This document shows positions 5,681 through 6,455 of a DNA stretch of 6,455 bases, piece after piece; the stretch's first letter is position 1; each line of letters starts with the position of its first letter. The translations under genes were made by a program, and so were the position numbers. The stretch is from assembly GCA_021737205.1 (NCBI GenBank), contig JAIPEK010000132.1, forward strand, positions 1-6,455, read 5' to 3'. This DNA comes from Desulfarculaceae bacterium (GTDB taxonomy: Bacteria; Desulfobacterota; Desulfobacteria; Desulfobacterales; Desulfobacteraceae). The notes below the pieces were generated by a model. It saw only the letters and a program-made list of their open reading frames with translations, did not search any database and was not told where the DNA came from.

Positions 5681-5696
5681 GTGTCCTTTTGGACAC
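5681..5696 (+). terminator. Hairpin just after the receiver-TPR gene, possible terminator
   Basis: GTGTCC (5681-5686) and GGACAC (5691-5696) form a perfect 6-bp stem with a TTTT loop, five bases beyond the stop codon. The position fits the end of the cyclase operon, but no T-tract follows, so it may instead protect the mRNA end. Confidence 0.35.
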
Positions 5697-5722
5697 AACA
5701 GAGAATGAAAGTCCCGGTCAGA

Positions 5723-5873
5723 GGCATCAGGCGATCCGGTGTAACCTGGAAGCGGGTTCAAATGCCGGTCGGTTAGCGGTAACACGATGTGACCGGTTCC
5801 GGCATTTCCCTCGGAGCAAATCATGGATGATTTGTGAGAATGAGCGGAAGGTTACACCGGATCGCCTGATGCC
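5723..5873. repeat. 151-nt structured element with perfect 25-bp inverted arms
   Basis: The arms 5723-5747 and 5849-5873 are exact complements over 25 bases. They enclose two further hairpins. In the first, 5760-5768 pairs with 5799-5807 (AAATGCCGG/CCGGCATTT) and is capped by 5777-5795, where CGGT pairs with ACCG and ACA with TGT around one A-G mismatch. In the second, 5817-5824 pairs with 5827-5834 (CAAATCAT/ATGATTTG). Folded, the element is a long stem ending in a multi-branch junction. It fills most of the 249-bp gap before the radical SAM gene. It matches no riboswitch consensus that I recognise. It may be a leader RNA of that gene, a free small RNA, or a palindromic mobile element; no clear target duplication flanks it. 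Confidence 0.8.
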
Positions 5874-5880
5874 GGGAAAT

Positions 5881-5901
5881 TGGCACGGGGTTTCATATAA
5901 A
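5881..5901 (+). promoter_or_regulatory. Possible promoter of the radical SAM gene (sigma54-like -24 box and TATAAA)
   Basis: TGGCACG (5881-5887) is a perfect -24 element for sigma54, but the -12 position reads TTCAT (5892-5896) instead of TTGC, which normally matters greatly. TATAAA (5896-5901) could be a sigma70 -10 box, yet no -35 hexamer lies at the right distance. If real, transcription would begin downstream of the 151-nt element and exclude it from the message. Confidence 0.25.
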
Positions 5902-5924
5902 AGCTCGAACAAAAAAGGAATCGT

Positions 5925-6455
5925 ATGACCGGACTTGCCATTGACAACCGTATCTCAAATATACTGGAAAAAGCGCAGGATGACGGAATCAGCAGGGAAG
6001 AGGCTTCGGTGCTTCTCAAAATTCCGCTGATGTCCCTTGAAACCCGGGTTTTGATGTATACCGCCGACCAGCTTTCCAGGGAAATGTTCAAAGGAAAGGG
6101 AGAGAATCATTTTCACATCGGCATCAACATAGAACCCTGCCCGTATAACTGCCTGTTCTGCAGCCTTGCCCGCCAGACCGGAATTTTTACCGAAAACATC
6201 GATTTTCAGCCCGATCAGGTGGTCGAGTGGGCCCGGCAGGCGGAAAAAGGCGGAGCGGATGCGTTGAACATCATGACGGGCGGCTCCTACGCCTTTGAAA
6301 AACTTCTCGAAGTGGGGCGCCTGCTGAAAAAGAGCGTCAAAACCCCGCTTGTGGCCAATACCCGGGACATTACCCGAAAGGAGGGAGAGAAACTTCTGGA
6401 AGCGGGATTTGTGGGCGCCTACCATGCGGTTCGTCTCGGAGAGGGGAGAGACACC
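5925..6455 (+). CDS. Radical SAM protein, biotin-synthase-like (partial, 3' end missing)
   Basis: The first 177 residues are present; the frame is open to the window end. AAGGA (5915-5919) lies five bases before the ATG. Cys72, Cys76 and Cys79 in 'EPCPYNCLFCS' form the CX3CX2C motif that binds the [4Fe-4S] cluster used to cleave S-adenosylmethionine. The N-terminal 'GISREEASVLLKIP' and 'ELSREMF'-like helices and the order of strands ('FHIGINIEPC', 'ADALNIMTGGSY', 'TPLVANTRDIT', 'GAYHAVRLGEG') resemble the BioB/HydE/PylB/ThiH group. It differs from true biotin synthase around the cluster (BioB has 'CPEDCKYC'), and no other biotin gene is visible. The call stops at a biotin-synthase-like radical SAM enzyme of unknown substrate. 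Its gene is preceded by the 151-nt palindromic element, which may control it. Confidence 0.85.
   Translation, partial: MTGLAIDNRISNILEKAQDDGISREEASVLLKIPLMSLETRVLMYTADQLSREMFKGKGENHFHIGINIEPCPYNCLFCSLARQTGIFTENIDFQPDQVVEWARQAEKGGADALNIMTGGSYAFEKLLEVGRLLKKSVKTPLVANTRDITRKEGEKLLEAGFVGAYHAVRLGEGRDT

Noticed and set aside
5755..5763. GGTTCAAAT, which looks like a tRNA T-loop.
   Set aside because: No matching T-stem, anticodon arm or acceptor stem can be assembled around it; it belongs to the palindromic element.
5723..5873. Integron attC site or retron msr-msd.
   Set aside because: The arms lack the attC core motifs (RYYYAAC and GTTRRRY) and no integrase or cassette is present; no reverse transcriptase follows, as a retron would need.
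5874..5881. A third GGGAAATT directly to the right of the 151-nt element, suggesting the same target site.
   Set aside because: There is no copy on the left side of that element, and the arms differ from the 265-bp element's termini; a single 8-mer match is most simply chance.
5656..5928. A 90-codon open frame covering the gap before the radical SAM gene.
   Set aside because: Most of it is the 151-nt inverted-repeat element; the sequence is explained by base pairing rather than coding, and there is no ribosome site.

Overview
The window looks like chromosomal DNA of a Gram-negative bacterium, most likely a sulfate-reducer-type Desulfobacterota (former Deltaproteobacteria). This placement is an inference from gene content: a class I adenylate cyclase with a non-enteric C-terminus, HDOD and receiver-TPR signalling proteins, an orphan periplasmic binding protein, and a four-helix-bundle (23S intervening-sequence type) gene remnant. 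No rRNA or other taxonomic marker is present.

Layout. Bases 1-131 are the 3' end of a FAD-linked oxidase gene on the + strand. A + strand gene at 215-1015 encodes a secreted family 3 solute-binding protein with no transporter genes beside it. It converges on a minus-strand HDOD-domain gene (2084-1068) whose usual metal-site histidines are replaced. The 533 bp between the HDOD gene and the divergent cyclase gene holds a minus-strand promoter, a 265-bp insertion (2227-2491) and a strong + strand promoter. The insertion has 14-bp terminal inverted repeats (13/14 matching), is flanked by an 8-bp direct duplication, has 7-bp phased repeats at both ends, and carries the N-terminal half of a four-helix-bundle gene. 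It looks like a non-autonomous mobile element.

The cyclase gene (2618-4657) encodes a 679-residue class I adenylate cyclase with an intact catalytic motif but without the long C-terminal regulatory region of the enteric enzyme. Seven bases later begins a receiver-TPR protein (4665-5675) whose receiver lacks the phosphoacceptor aspartate and the conserved lysine. The two probably form one transcription unit. With the divergent HDOD gene they suggest a cAMP signalling module controlled by protein-protein contacts rather than phosphorylation. That last step is inference.

From 5676 to 5924 there is no gene. A 151-nt element with perfect 25-bp complementary arms and two internal hairpins lies here, just before a BioB-like radical SAM gene (5925 onward, cut by the window end). 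It could be a structured RNA leader or another palindromic mobile element.
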